8,361 nt of DNA from an uncultured Rhodanobacteraceae bacterium (GCA_937928755.1 CALEZI010000018.1:1-8361); one strand, 5' to 3'. Shown: positions 1 through 6,469, counted from the first letter of the stretch. Numbers and translations: made by a program. Notes: generated by a model from the sequence alone, not told the origin.

Positions 1-96
1 GGCACCTTCGTGCTGGCGATGGTGTTCCTGGTCTCCTTCGTCCTCTACTACTTCATCAACTGGAAGTACCTGTCGACGCTGTGGGGGTTGAGTTGA
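1..96 (+). CDS. C-terminal end of a small single-helix membrane protein, probable minor oxidase subunit (partial)
   Basis: Only the last 31 codons and the TGA stop (94-96) are in the window. The visible peptide is one hydrophobic helix (residues 1-19, GTFVLAMVFLVSFVLYYFI) followed by a short aromatic tail with a lysine (NWKYLSTLWGLS). A Gly-Thr just before a single helix and a short tail after it resembles the tiny accessory subunits (subunit IIa-like) of ba3-type heme-copper oxidases, and the genes that follow (cyoE, SCO) are typical partners of such an oxidase. The assignment rests on helix pattern and neighbourhood only. It could equally be the last helix of a larger membrane protein, because the start lies outside the window. 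Confidence 0.5.
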   Translation, partial: GTFVLAMVFLVSFVLYYFINWKYLSTLWGLS

Positions 97-124
97 GGAC
101 GTTGCGCTGATGGTCGCGCTTCAT

Positions 125-176
125 GTGGGAGCGGGTTTACCCCGCGAGCTCTTTCGCGGAGTGAATCCGCTCCCAC
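125..176. repeat. Nested palindrome of the GTGGGAGCGGG type (REP-like)
   Basis: The outer arms GTGGGAGCGG (125-134) and CCGCTCCCAC (167-176) are a perfect 10-bp inverted repeat. An inner pair, CCGCGA (142-147) and TCGCGG (154-159), nests inside it. There is no T-run after the stem, so it is not a standard intrinsic terminator for the gene ending at 96. A half copy with the same CCGCTCCCAC arm lies at 2061-2084. Elements with this core are common as REP-like intergenic repeats in Pseudomonas and xanthomonads. It sits in the 150-bp gap before cyoE, where I see no other gene. Confidence 0.7.
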
Positions 177-233
177 GTGGAGCAGCAGGTCCACGTCATG
201 TCGCTTGCCGCGCGGGCAACGTGACCTACATTT

Positions 234-238
234 GAAGG
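234..238 (+). promoter_or_regulatory. Ribosome binding site deciding the cyoE start
   Basis: GAAGG lies 8 bases before the ATG at 247. This favours that ATG over the in-frame TTG at 205, which would add 14 residues lacking family resemblance. Confidence 0.6.
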
Positions 239-246
239 CACCCGAC

Positions 247-1143
247 ATGACCACCGCCGTCGCCATCGCCGAACGCTCGCCGCTGATCCTCGCGCGCGAG
301 GTGATCGGCCTGTTCAAACTGCGCATCGGCGTGCTGATCACGGTGACTGCGCTGGTCGGCTTTGTCGCCACGCCGGGACACGCCGCGACGGGCTTCCAGG
401 TGCTGGTGCTCGCACTCGCCACGCTGATCGCCTCGGCCAGCGCCGGCATGTTCAACCAGTACTGGGAACACGACAGCGACCGCCTGATGGTCCGCACACG
501 CGGCCGCGCCTTCGTCACCGGCGCGCTGCCGCACCATCCGGCATGGTTGCTGCTGATGGCGGTCATGCTGGCCGGATCGATCGGCGCCGCGTGGGTGTGG
601 GTCAATCCGCTGGCGGCGACGTTCGTGTTCCTCGGCGCCTTTTTCTACGCGGTGGTCTACACCGTGTGGCTGAAGCGTCGCAGCTGGCTCAACATCGTCA
701 TCGGCGGGCTCTCCGGCAGTTTCGCGGTGCTCGCCGGGGCCGCAGCATCCGATCCGACGCTGGGCCCGCTGCCGTGGTCGTTCGCGCTGATCCTGTTCCT
801 GTGGACGCCGCCACATTTCTGGAGTCTGGCGATTGCCGGCCAGGCCGACTACGCGGCGGCCGGCGTGCCGATGCTGCCGGTGGTGGTGGGTCCCGAGCGC
901 GCGGCGCGCGTGGTGCTGTGGAGCACCTGGGCGCTGGTGCTGTGCTCGCTGCTGCCGGTCCTGTTCGGTGCCGGCTGGATCTATCTGGTCGGTGCGATTG
1001 GCGGCGGCGGATATTTCATCCATCGCGCGCAGCGACTGGCGCGCCTGCCGAACCGGCATACGGCCATCCGCAGTTTCCTCGCCTCGCTGGTGCAGTTATG
1101 CGCGGTGCTTGGCGCAGCGTGCCTGGATGTGGCGTTGAGATGA
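247..1143 (+). CDS. cyoE: Protoheme IX farnesyltransferase (heme o synthase)
   Basis: This 298-residue UbiA-superfamily membrane prenyltransferase would add a farnesyl group to heme b to make heme o, the cofactor or heme a precursor for heme-copper oxidases. The first Asp-rich prenyl-diphosphate site is clear at residues 70-88 (N70, E74, D76, D78, then RTRGRA). It is followed by YTVWLKRRSWLNIVIGG (138-154), the family signature TPPHFW (187-192) and PMLPVV (208-213). About eight or nine hydrophobic helices span the protein, as usual for the roughly 300-residue family. The stretch after NIVIGG reads SGSFAVLAGAAA instead of the commoner P-P-x-x-G-W form, which suggests an oxidase-cluster paralogue. 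The ATG at 247 is chosen from the GAAGG site and the normal family N-terminus. The stop overlaps the SCO start (ATGA at 1140-1143), indicating a shared transcript. No heme a synthase is visible in the window. Confidence 0.93.
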   Translation: MTTAVAIAERSPLILAREVIGLFKLRIGVLITVTALVGFVATPGHAATGFQVLVLALATLIASASAGMFNQYWEHDSDRLMVRTRGRAFVTGALPHHPAWLLLMAVMLAGSIGAAWVWVNPLAATFVFLGAFFYAVVYTVWLKRRSWLNIVIGGLSGSFAVLAGAAASDPTLGPLPWSFALILFLWTPPHFWSLAIAGQADYAAAGVPMLPVVVGPERAARVVLWSTWALVLCSLLPVLFGAGWIYLVGAIGGGGYFIHRAQRLARLPNRHTAIRSFLASLVQLCAVLGAACLDVALR

Positions 1144-2000
1144 TCGCGATGGCCGCCCGTGCGGGAATATCGGTGTTGGTGTTGGTGTTGGTCACAGCGG
1201 CGATCGGTTGGCCACGGGCGGTGGCGGCGCAGGCTGCCGTGACCGAGACCGAGGCGCGCGCCTTCGGGCTCAACCAGGAGGCGGCGCTGCGTCTGAGCCA
1301 GAGTGTGGTCGGCCGGTTTCCGTCCGACTACACGATGAGCGATCGCGCCGGTAAGCCGGTCCGCCTGGCGCAGTATCGCGGCAAGCCGTTGCTGGTGAAC
1401 TTCGTCTACAGCGGTTGCTTCAAGGTCTGCCCGACCAGTTCGCGCGCGCTGCGCAAGGCGGTCGACGCGATGCGCGAGCGCTTCGGCGTCAACCAGTTCC
1501 AGGTGCTCAGCATCGGCTTCAACCAGCCCGAGGACACGCCGCTGGCGCTGCGCACCTTTGCCGCGCAGCAGCGCATCGACGATCCCAACTGGGAGCTGGT
1601 CAGTCCGCGCGTCGGCGATGTACCGGCATTGGCGCGCGACTTCGGCTTCAGTTACGTGGCCACGCCGCTCGGCTTCGACCACACGCTGCAGGTCAGCATC
1701 GTCGACGCGCAGGGGCGCATCCACGCTCAGGTCTACGGCGATGCCTTCGCCGCCGATTCGCTCGGCGAGCCGCTGCGGCAACTGCTGACCGGCTCGCTCG
1801 CCGCCGCGCCGGTCAGCTTCTCCGACCTGATCGACAGGGTACGCATCCTGTGCTCGGTGTACGACCCGGTCACCGGCAAGTATCGCGTCAACTACGCGAT
1901 GTATCTCGAGATCGCCGGCGGCATCACCTTCATCCTCGCCATGCTCGCCTTCGTCATCAGCGAATGGCGCGCGCGGCGGGCTTTGCACCGGAGCAGTTGA
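1140..2000 (+). CDS. SCO1/SenC-family copper chaperone with C-terminal membrane anchor
   Basis: A 286-residue exported thioredoxin-fold protein of the SCO family, which delivers copper to, or keeps reduced, the copper sites of heme-copper oxidases. Residues 1-31 look like a signal peptide: Arg near the start, a VLVLVLV core, and AVAAQA near a likely cleavage site. The copper-binding CxxxC is C93-F-K-V-C97, and the partner histidine is H181 in GFDHTLQ. The family phrases LLVNFVYSGC and QVLSIGFNQPED are present. After the SCO domain (about 60-218) a linker with C238 leads to a second hydrophobic helix (about 256-275) ending in basic residues, so the protein is probably held in the membrane by its C-terminus. 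This differs from the usual N-terminal anchor. The start is fixed by the ATGA overlap with cyoE. An open frame continues upstream to 543 but only as a shadow of cyoE. The gene likely matures the HCO of this cluster or the oxidase encoded upstream. Confidence 0.92.
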   Translation: MIAMAARAGISVLVLVLVTAAIGWPRAVAAQAAVTETEARAFGLNQEAALRLSQSVVGRFPSDYTMSDRAGKPVRLAQYRGKPLLVNFVYSGCFKVCPTSSRALRKAVDAMRERFGVNQFQVLSIGFNQPEDTPLALRTFAAQQRIDDPNWELVSPRVGDVPALARDFGFSYVATPLGFDHTLQVSIVDAQGRIHAQVYGDAFAADSLGEPLRQLLTGSLAAAPVSFSDLIDRVRILCSVYDPVTGKYRVNYAMYLEIAGGITFILAMLAFVISEWRARRALHRSS

Positions 2001-2016
2001 ACGCGGAGACGCGGAG
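2001..2016. repeat. Two tandem ACGCGGAG octamers
   Basis: ACGCGGAG occurs twice head to tail directly after the SCO stop codon. It resembles one arm of the inverted short-oligomer elements found elsewhere in the window, but no inverted partner is visible. Confidence 0.5.
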
Positions 2017-2060
2017 AAACTGCAGGAACGCGCTTGCGCGCGATGCCCGATGGCAAACCG

Positions 2061-2084
2061 GTCGCGGGTTGAACCCGCTCCCAC
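2061..2084. repeat. Half copy of the GTGGGAGCGGG-type palindrome
   Basis: GCGGGTT (2064-2070) and AACCCGC (2072-2078) form a tight palindrome around one base, followed by TCCCAC, so the element shares the CCGCTCCCAC arm seen at 167-176. It lies in the 216-bp gap between the SCO gene and the next gene. The rest of that gap shows no convincing gene. Confidence 0.6.
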
Positions 2085-2216
2085 AGGTTGGCGGCGACCC
2101 CACGGTTTGCGCTCGACTCGTGTCCTGCGTCTTTCCACCTCGGTCAGGTTGGCCGCAACGCGGTCAACCTGACCTGCGTCAGTTACTTCGCCGGCCGATT
2201 CGGCGAGAAATGCGGC

Positions 2217-2720
2217 ATGAACAAGATCGGCATCTGGATCGGGCAGGGATTGTTGTATGCCGCCTTCGCGGCGGTCATCGGCGTGTTCTCGCAGTGGCCG
2301 CACTACCAATATCTGGCACCCGGCCGGGCGCTGGTCAAGCTCAGTTTCAGCCACCTCGGCGAGCGCCTCGGCGATTGCGTCGAGATGACGCCGGATGACC
2401 TCGCCAGGCTGCCGCCGAACATGCGCGCGCCGACGCGCTGTCCGCGCGAGCGCTCGCCGCTGACCGTCGAGATCGACATCGACGGCGCGCTGGCGCACCG
2501 CCAGGTTGCGCAGCCGTCCGGGCTGTCGCGCGACGGTGCCGCCGCGGTCTACCGGCGCCTCGAAGTCGCCGCGGGCGAGCACCGCATCGGCGTGCGCCTG
2601 AAGGACAACGCCCGCAGCCCGGGCTTCGACTACACGCTGGAGCAGGTGGTCAGGCTCGAACCGGCAGAAATCCTGGTGGTCGACTTCGATTCCGCGCAGA
2701 AGAGGATCACGCTGCAATGA
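2217..2720 (+). CDS. Unrecognised membrane-anchored protein of the oxidase cluster, 167 residues
   Basis: I do not recognise a characterised family. The protein starts with one hydrophobic helix (about residues 5-24) and then a soluble domain of about 140 residues, so it is probably anchored with the domain outside the cytoplasm. The domain holds two cysteines, C54 and C75, flanking TPDDLARLPPNMRAPTR, which could form a disulfide or bind a metal. The second half reads like alternating beta strands (PLTVEIDIDG, HRIGVRLKD, EILVVDFDS), suggesting a beta-sandwich. The ATG at 2217 is preceded by GAGA at 2205-2208. An upstream in-frame ATG at 2088 would place junk-like sequence before the helix and is rejected. 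The stop overlaps the next start (ATGA at 2717-2720), tying it to the HCO subunit. An assembly or accessory role is inferred from position only. Confidence 0.8.
   Translation: MNKIGIWIGQGLLYAAFAAVIGVFSQWPHYQYLAPGRALVKLSFSHLGERLGDCVEMTPDDLARLPPNMRAPTRCPRERSPLTVEIDIDGALAHRQVAQPSGLSRDGAAAVYRRLEVAAGEHRIGVRLKDNARSPGFDYTLEQVVRLEPAEILVVDFDSAQKRITLQ
2701..2706 (+). promoter_or_regulatory. Ribosome binding site deciding the HCO start
   Basis: AGAGGA lies 10 bases before the ATG at 2717 and inside the end of the preceding gene. Together with the ATGA overlap it supports translation starting at 2717, although the first ~75 codons look unlike protein-coding sequence. Confidence 0.6.
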
Positions 2721-4567
2721 GCAATCGACGAGGGCACGAGGGCATGAGGGCACGAGGGCACGTTGGAGCGGCCCTCGGCGATCCAGTACTCGCGGGATTC
2801 AGTGCTGAAGCGCCTTCGGCACCAGGGGATGGTCGGCCGCTGTTGCGTGCTCTCGTGCCCTCGTGCCCTCGTACCCTCCCTGACCATGACCCTGGCACCT
2901 TGCCGGACGACGAAGCTCGATCCGCCTCCAACCCCACCCCCTACACCCTCACCGTCCCCGCCGACGCCCGCCGCACGCTCGCACGCGGCTGGTTGTGGCT
3001 GGGCATGGCGGCGCTGATCGGCTCCGGCCTGTACTCGCTGCTGCTGGTGATCTCGCGTACGCCCGGGGTCAATCGCTGGCTGCCGGTGGCCGACTTCTTC
3101 CGCGTCGCCCTCGTCGTGCACGTCGACCTGTCGGTGCTGGTGTGGTTCGTCGCGCTGGCCGGCATGCTGTGGAGCCTGAACAGTCGACCGGTCGCCCACG
3201 TCTGGGCGTGGTCGGCGTTGGCGCTGGGCGCGGTGGGCACGCTGCTGATGGCGCTGGCGCCGTTCGTGGCGGCGGGCACGCCGATCATGGCCAACTACAT
3301 TCCGGTACTCGATGGCCCGGTGTTCCTCGGCGGGCTCGCGCTGTTCGGCTGCGGCGCCGCGTTGCTGGTGAGCCACGGGCTGTACTCGGCGCCCAAGCTC
3401 GGCATCGGTTTCGATGGCAGCGGCGCGCTGCGCTTCGGCCTGAATGCCAGCCTTATTTCGACCGCGGTGGCGCTCGGGGCCTTCGTGGCATCGCTGTGGC
3501 TGACGCCGCGCGGGCTCGACGGCAAGGCCTATTACGAGATCCTGTTCTGGGGCGGCGGCCACGCGCTGCAGTTCGCGTGGACGCTGCTGATGCTGGTGGG
3601 TTGGCTGTGGCTGGCAAGTGCGATCGGCGCACGCGTGCCGCTGAGTCCGCGCGTGGCCCTGCTGCTGCTGGCGCTGGCGCTGGCCAGCGTGTTCGTCACG
3701 CCCTATGCCTACCTCGCCCACAACGTCGCGTCGGTCGAACACCGCGACCTGCACACCTGGGGCATGCGCCTCGGCGGCGGCGTGTCAATCGTGCCGATCG
3801 GGCTGGCAGTGGCTTACGCGCTGGCCCTGCGACCGCGCCTGACCGATCCCGCACAACGCCCGCTGCGCGCGGCGCTGGTCGCGTCGATGGCGCTATTCGC
3901 CGCCGGTGGCCTGATCGGCGTTTTCATCAGCGGCAGCAACGTCAAGATTCCGGCGCACTACCACGGCTGCATCGTCGGCGTGACGCTGGCGCTGATGGGC
4001 CTGGTCTATCTGTTGCTGCCGCAGCTCGGTTACCGCGCGCCGGCGGGCCGGCTCGCCACCTGGCAACCGACGTTGTACGGCATCGGCCAGATGATGCACA
4101 TCGTCGGCCTGGTGTGGTCCGGCGGCTACGGCGTGCAGCGCAAGGTCGCCGGCGCCGAGCAGGTGCTGCGCTCGACCTCGGAGATCGCCGGCATGGGCCT
4201 GATGGGCCTCGGCGGCCTGATCGCGATCATCGGCGGGCTGCTGTTCGTGGTCGTGGTGTGGAAGGCGCTCGGCGGTGGTGGGTCCTCGGGCAACGAGAGC
4301 GCGGGTCGCCACTGCTCGCAGGCGGGTTCGCGCATTGAACCCGAGGCGAATTGGTGGACAGGTTTCTTGTCCGCAAAGAACGCAAAGGACGCAAAGAGAG
4401 CGAAGGCGCACAGGTTTGGTGTTCTCCTGGCATTGCTCTCCTTTGCGCCCTTTGCGTCCTTTGCGGACAAAACTGTTGCTTCGGTGACTTGCGGCAAGTC
4501 CGGCGAGAGCACCGGTGAGCGCGAGAAAGCCGCGCACACGCAGCCTGCAAGAGCGGCGCGCCGATGA
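2717..4567 (+). CDS. Heme-copper oxidase superfamily subunit I homologue with non-canonical active site
   Basis: A 616-residue frame whose core (about residues 76-518) has twelve predicted helices, the usual size of an HCO catalytic subunit. H135 in helix II (VVHVDLSVLVWF) fits the low-spin heme ligand. H282 in helix VI (FWGGGHALQF) fits a CuB ligand. H414-Y-H416 in helix X (IPAHYHGCIVG) fits the high-spin and low-spin heme ligands, and H461 (QMMHIVGLVWSGGYGVQRK) matches the conserved helix XI-XII region. The H135-H282 gap of 147 equals that of NorB and CcoN, which suggests a C-type/NOR-like protein. The position four after H282, Tyr in aa3-type oxidases and Glu in cNOR, is Phe286. Helix VII shows H335-N336 where two His are expected. 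The enzyme may reduce O2, NO or something else. Residues about 4-55 and 522-590 are encoded by palindromic repeats. TTG at 2900 is an alternative start. Both ends overlap neighbours by ATGA. Confidence 0.87.
   Translation: MSNRRGHEGMRARGHVGAALGDPVLAGFSAEAPSAPGDGRPLLRALVPSCPRTLPDHDPGTLPDDEARSASNPTPYTLTVPADARRTLARGWLWLGMAALIGSGLYSLLLVISRTPGVNRWLPVADFFRVALVVHVDLSVLVWFVALAGMLWSLNSRPVAHVWAWSALALGAVGTLLMALAPFVAAGTPIMANYIPVLDGPVFLGGLALFGCGAALLVSHGLYSAPKLGIGFDGSGALRFGLNASLISTAVALGAFVASLWLTPRGLDGKAYYEILFWGGGHALQFAWTLLMLVGWLWLASAIGARVPLSPRVALLLLALALASVFVTPYAYLAHNVASVEHRDLHTWGMRLGGGVSIVPIGLAVAYALALRPRLTDPAQRPLRAALVASMALFAAGGLIGVFISGSNVKIPAHYHGCIVGVTLALMGLVYLLLPQLGYRAPAGRLATWQPTLYGIGQMMHIVGLVWSGGYGVQRKVAGAEQVLRSTSEIAGMGLMGLGGLIAIIGGLLFVVVVWKALGGGGSSGNESAGRHCSQAGSRIEPEANWWTGFLSAKNAKDAKRAKAHRFGVLLALLSFAPFASFADKTVASVTCGKSGESTGEREKAAHTQPARAARR
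2729..2879. repeat. Inverted array of the octamer CGAGGGCA inside the 5' end of the HCO frame
   Basis: Four head-to-tail octamers (2729-2760, the third TGAGGGCA) face two exact reverse-complement copies TGCCCTCG (2856-2871) and one variant (2872-2879), with about 95 bases between. The element spans the first ~55 codons of the HCO frame and leaves the frame open. The encoded residues (Arg, Gly, His, Pro rich) do not resemble an HCO N-terminus, so this looks like an insertion just after the ancestral start codon. Confidence 0.75.
4323..4343. repeat. Small hairpin in the 3' end of the HCO frame
   Basis: CGGGTTC (4323-4329) pairs with GAACCCG (4337-4343) across seven bases. It resembles a loosened version of the GCGGGTTGAACCCGC core at 2064-2078. 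It lies in the non-conserved tail of the HCO frame. Confidence 0.45.
4367..4470. repeat. Inverted array of the CGCAAAGRA decamer, copy 1, inside the 3' end of the HCO frame
   Basis: The left arm begins TTGTCCGCAAAG at 4367 and holds three spaced GCAAAG units. The right arm (about 4435-4470) is its imperfect reverse complement, ending TTTGCGGACAA. The first 39 bases (4367-4405) are identical to 6535-6573, showing these are two copies of one element. It is read in frame by the HCO gene as FLSAKNAKDAKRAKA and then a hydrophobic run (residues 550-585), so it adds a repeat-derived tail. Confidence 0.8.
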
Positions 4568-6453
4568 TCGCCCTGCTGCAGAACGGACTGCGTTGGATGT
4601 TCATGCGCGTCGAAGCGCTGTTCAACCGCGCTTTCGGCGACCCGCTGAATCCCTTTTACCACCTGGGCGCGATCGGATTTTTCCTGTTCTGGGTGGTCGC
4701 GCTGAGCGGGCTGTACCTGTACGTCTTCTTCGACACCAGCGTCACCGGCGCCTACGCTTCGGTGCAGGGCCTGACCCACGGCCAGTGGTACCTGGGGGGC
4801 ATTCTGCGCAGCGTGCATCGTTATGCATCGGACGCGATGGTGCTGGTCATGTTGATCCACATGCTGCGCTGTTTCGCCTTCGATCGATTGCGCCGTTTTC
4901 GCAGTTTCGCCTGGCTGACCGGCGTCGGTTTGATCTGGCTGGTGTACATCTGCGGGATCAACGGCTACATGCTGCCGTGGGACAAGCTGGCGCAGTTCGT
5001 GATCGTCGCCAGTTTCGAGTGGATGGATTGGTTGCCCAGCTTCGGCGGCACGCTGATCCGCAATTTCATCTATCCGGAGAGCGTCAACGACCGTTTGTTT
5101 TCGCTGTTGTCGTTCATCCACATCGGCGCACCGCTGTTGCTGCTGCTGCTGATGTGGGTGCACGTGCAGCGTGTGCCGCGCGCGAGCACCCAGCCACCGC
5201 GACCGATCGGGATCGGCATCGTGCTGATGCTGCTGGTCATGGCGCTGGTGCAACCGGTTGTCAGCCAGGGCGGCGCCGCCGATCTGGCCGTCGAAGTTCA
5301 GGCCATCGATCTGGACTGGTTCCTGCTGCCGATCTACCCGCTGCTGTACGCATGGCCATTGGGCGCCGTTTGGGCGCTGGTAACGGCGATCACATTGCTC
5401 TTGCTGCTGCTTCCGTGGATCGGCGCGCAACGCCGATCCGGCCAGCGCCTGTTTCAGGTGGCCCTGAATCCGGGCAGCAAACAAGTCCCTGCGCGCGCCG
5501 GGGAGACGCTGCTGGAAGCCGGCCTGCGCGCGGGCCTGGCCATGCCCTACGAGTGTCGCAACGGCGGCTGCGGAGTTTGCCTGTGCACAGTGCTCAGCGG
5601 TCGCGTCGATCAGGGTGCCTTCCAGCCGGCGGTGTTGACCCCGGAAATGCGTGCCCAGGGCCAGGCGCTGATGTGCTGCGCCGCGCCACTGGAGGACGTC
5701 GAGGTCGACGTCCCGGTCGAATCCCTGTCCGTCGGTCGCGAACCGGCCAGCCGCGAGTACACCAGTCGCGTCGAACGCATGGAGCGCCTGAGCGAGTCGG
5801 TCATGCGCCTGTGGCTGTCGCTGCCCGATGGCCAACGGATCAGCTTCGCCGCCGGCCAGTACCTCAACGTGATCTTGGGCGACGGCGCGCGACGCGCCTT
5901 CTCCTTCGCCAATCCGCCGCACGACAATGCGCTGATCGAGCTGCACGTGCGCCTGATTCCGGGCGGTCGTTACACCACGCATGTGTTCACCGCGATGAAA
6001 GTGGGCGACGAGGTGCGCTTCGAAGCACCGCTCGGCCGCTTCACGCTGCACGCGGGCTCGCGGCCGATCCTTCTGGTCGCTGGCGCCACCGGCTTCGCCC
6101 CGATCAAGAGCATCGTCGAGGACGCCTTCCACCGCGGCGTGCAGCGGCCCATGCACCTGTACTGGGGCGTGCGCGATCCGCGCGACCTGTATCTGATCGA
6201 ACTGGCCGAACGCTGGCAGCGCGAACATGCCAACTTCAAGGTGGTTCCGGTGCTGTCGCAGCCGGAGACAACGCCGGACTGGCAGGGCCGAGCCGGCCTG
6301 GTGCACGAAGCCATGCTCGCCGACCACCCTGACCTCACTGGTCACGAGGTCTACGTGTGTGGTTCGGTGCAAATGGTCGACAACGCGGTGCCGGCATTGC
6401 TGGCGCAGGGGCTGAATGCCAACGCGTGCTTCTCGGATGTGTTCAATACGTAG
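4564..6453 (+). CDS. Cytochrome b - [2Fe-2S] ferredoxin - FAD/NAD(P)H reductase fusion
   Basis: A 629-residue membrane electron-transfer fusion. Residues about 30-202 are a cytochrome b N-terminal domain with four helices. The bis-His pairs are H85/H99 (helix B) and H186/H200 (helix D), each 14 apart, and GYMLPWD (134-140) is a classic cytochrome b phrase. Two or more helices follow (214-234 and 252-286). LDWFLLPIYPLLYA (249-262) looks like a degenerate PEWYFLPFYAIL, so part of the C-terminal cytochrome b domain is kept. Residues about 295-390 are a plant-type ferredoxin (C331-x4-C336-x2-C339, last ligand C371 or C372). Residues about 397-629 are a ferredoxin-reductase module with RAFS (444-447) for FAD, VAGATGFAPIKS (505-516) for NAD(P)H and CGS (599-601). 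Electrons probably run NAD(P)H, FAD, [2Fe-2S], b hemes, then HCO or quinone. An even helix count would put the reductase in the cytoplasm. The start overlaps the HCO stop (ATGA), with AAGAG at 4549-4553. Confidence 0.92.
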   Translation: MIALLQNGLRWMFMRVEALFNRAFGDPLNPFYHLGAIGFFLFWVVALSGLYLYVFFDTSVTGAYASVQGLTHGQWYLGGILRSVHRYASDAMVLVMLIHMLRCFAFDRLRRFRSFAWLTGVGLIWLVYICGINGYMLPWDKLAQFVIVASFEWMDWLPSFGGTLIRNFIYPESVNDRLFSLLSFIHIGAPLLLLLLMWVHVQRVPRASTQPPRPIGIGIVLMLLVMALVQPVVSQGGAADLAVEVQAIDLDWFLLPIYPLLYAWPLGAVWALVTAITLLLLLLPWIGAQRRSGQRLFQVALNPGSKQVPARAGETLLEAGLRAGLAMPYECRNGGCGVCLCTVLSGRVDQGAFQPAVLTPEMRAQGQALMCCAAPLEDVEVDVPVESLSVGREPASREYTSRVERMERLSESVMRLWLSLPDGQRISFAAGQYLNVILGDGARRAFSFANPPHDNALIELHVRLIPGGRYTTHVFTAMKVGDEVRFEAPLGRFTLHAGSRPILLVAGATGFAPIKSIVEDAFHRGVQRPMHLYWGVRDPRDLYLIELAERWQREHANFKVVPVLSQPETTPDWQGRAGLVHEAMLADHPDLTGHEVYVCGSVQMVDNAVPALLAQGLNANACFSDVFNT

Positions 6454-6469
6454 GTCGCGTTGCCCGCAA

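Noticed and set aside
205..246. TTG start for cyoE adding 14 residues
   Set aside because: The added residues do not resemble the family, and GAAGG is well spaced for the ATG at 247.
97..246. FNR/NnrR-type or sigma-70 promoter before cyoE
   Set aside because: No TTGAT-N4-ATCAA-like box or convincing -35/-10 pair was seen, and the gap is mostly the palindrome. The gene may be transcribed from further upstream.
543..1139. Upstream extension of the SCO frame by 199 codons
   Set aside because: It overlaps the cyoE gene in another frame and reads as Arg/Gly-rich shadow; a signal peptide begins precisely at the ATG at 1140.
3536..3577. Canonical aa3-type oxidase subunit I
   Set aside because: The helix VI motif is GHALQF and not GHPEVY, and the H135-H282 spacing fits NorB/CcoN better, so a plain cytochrome c oxidase label would mislead.
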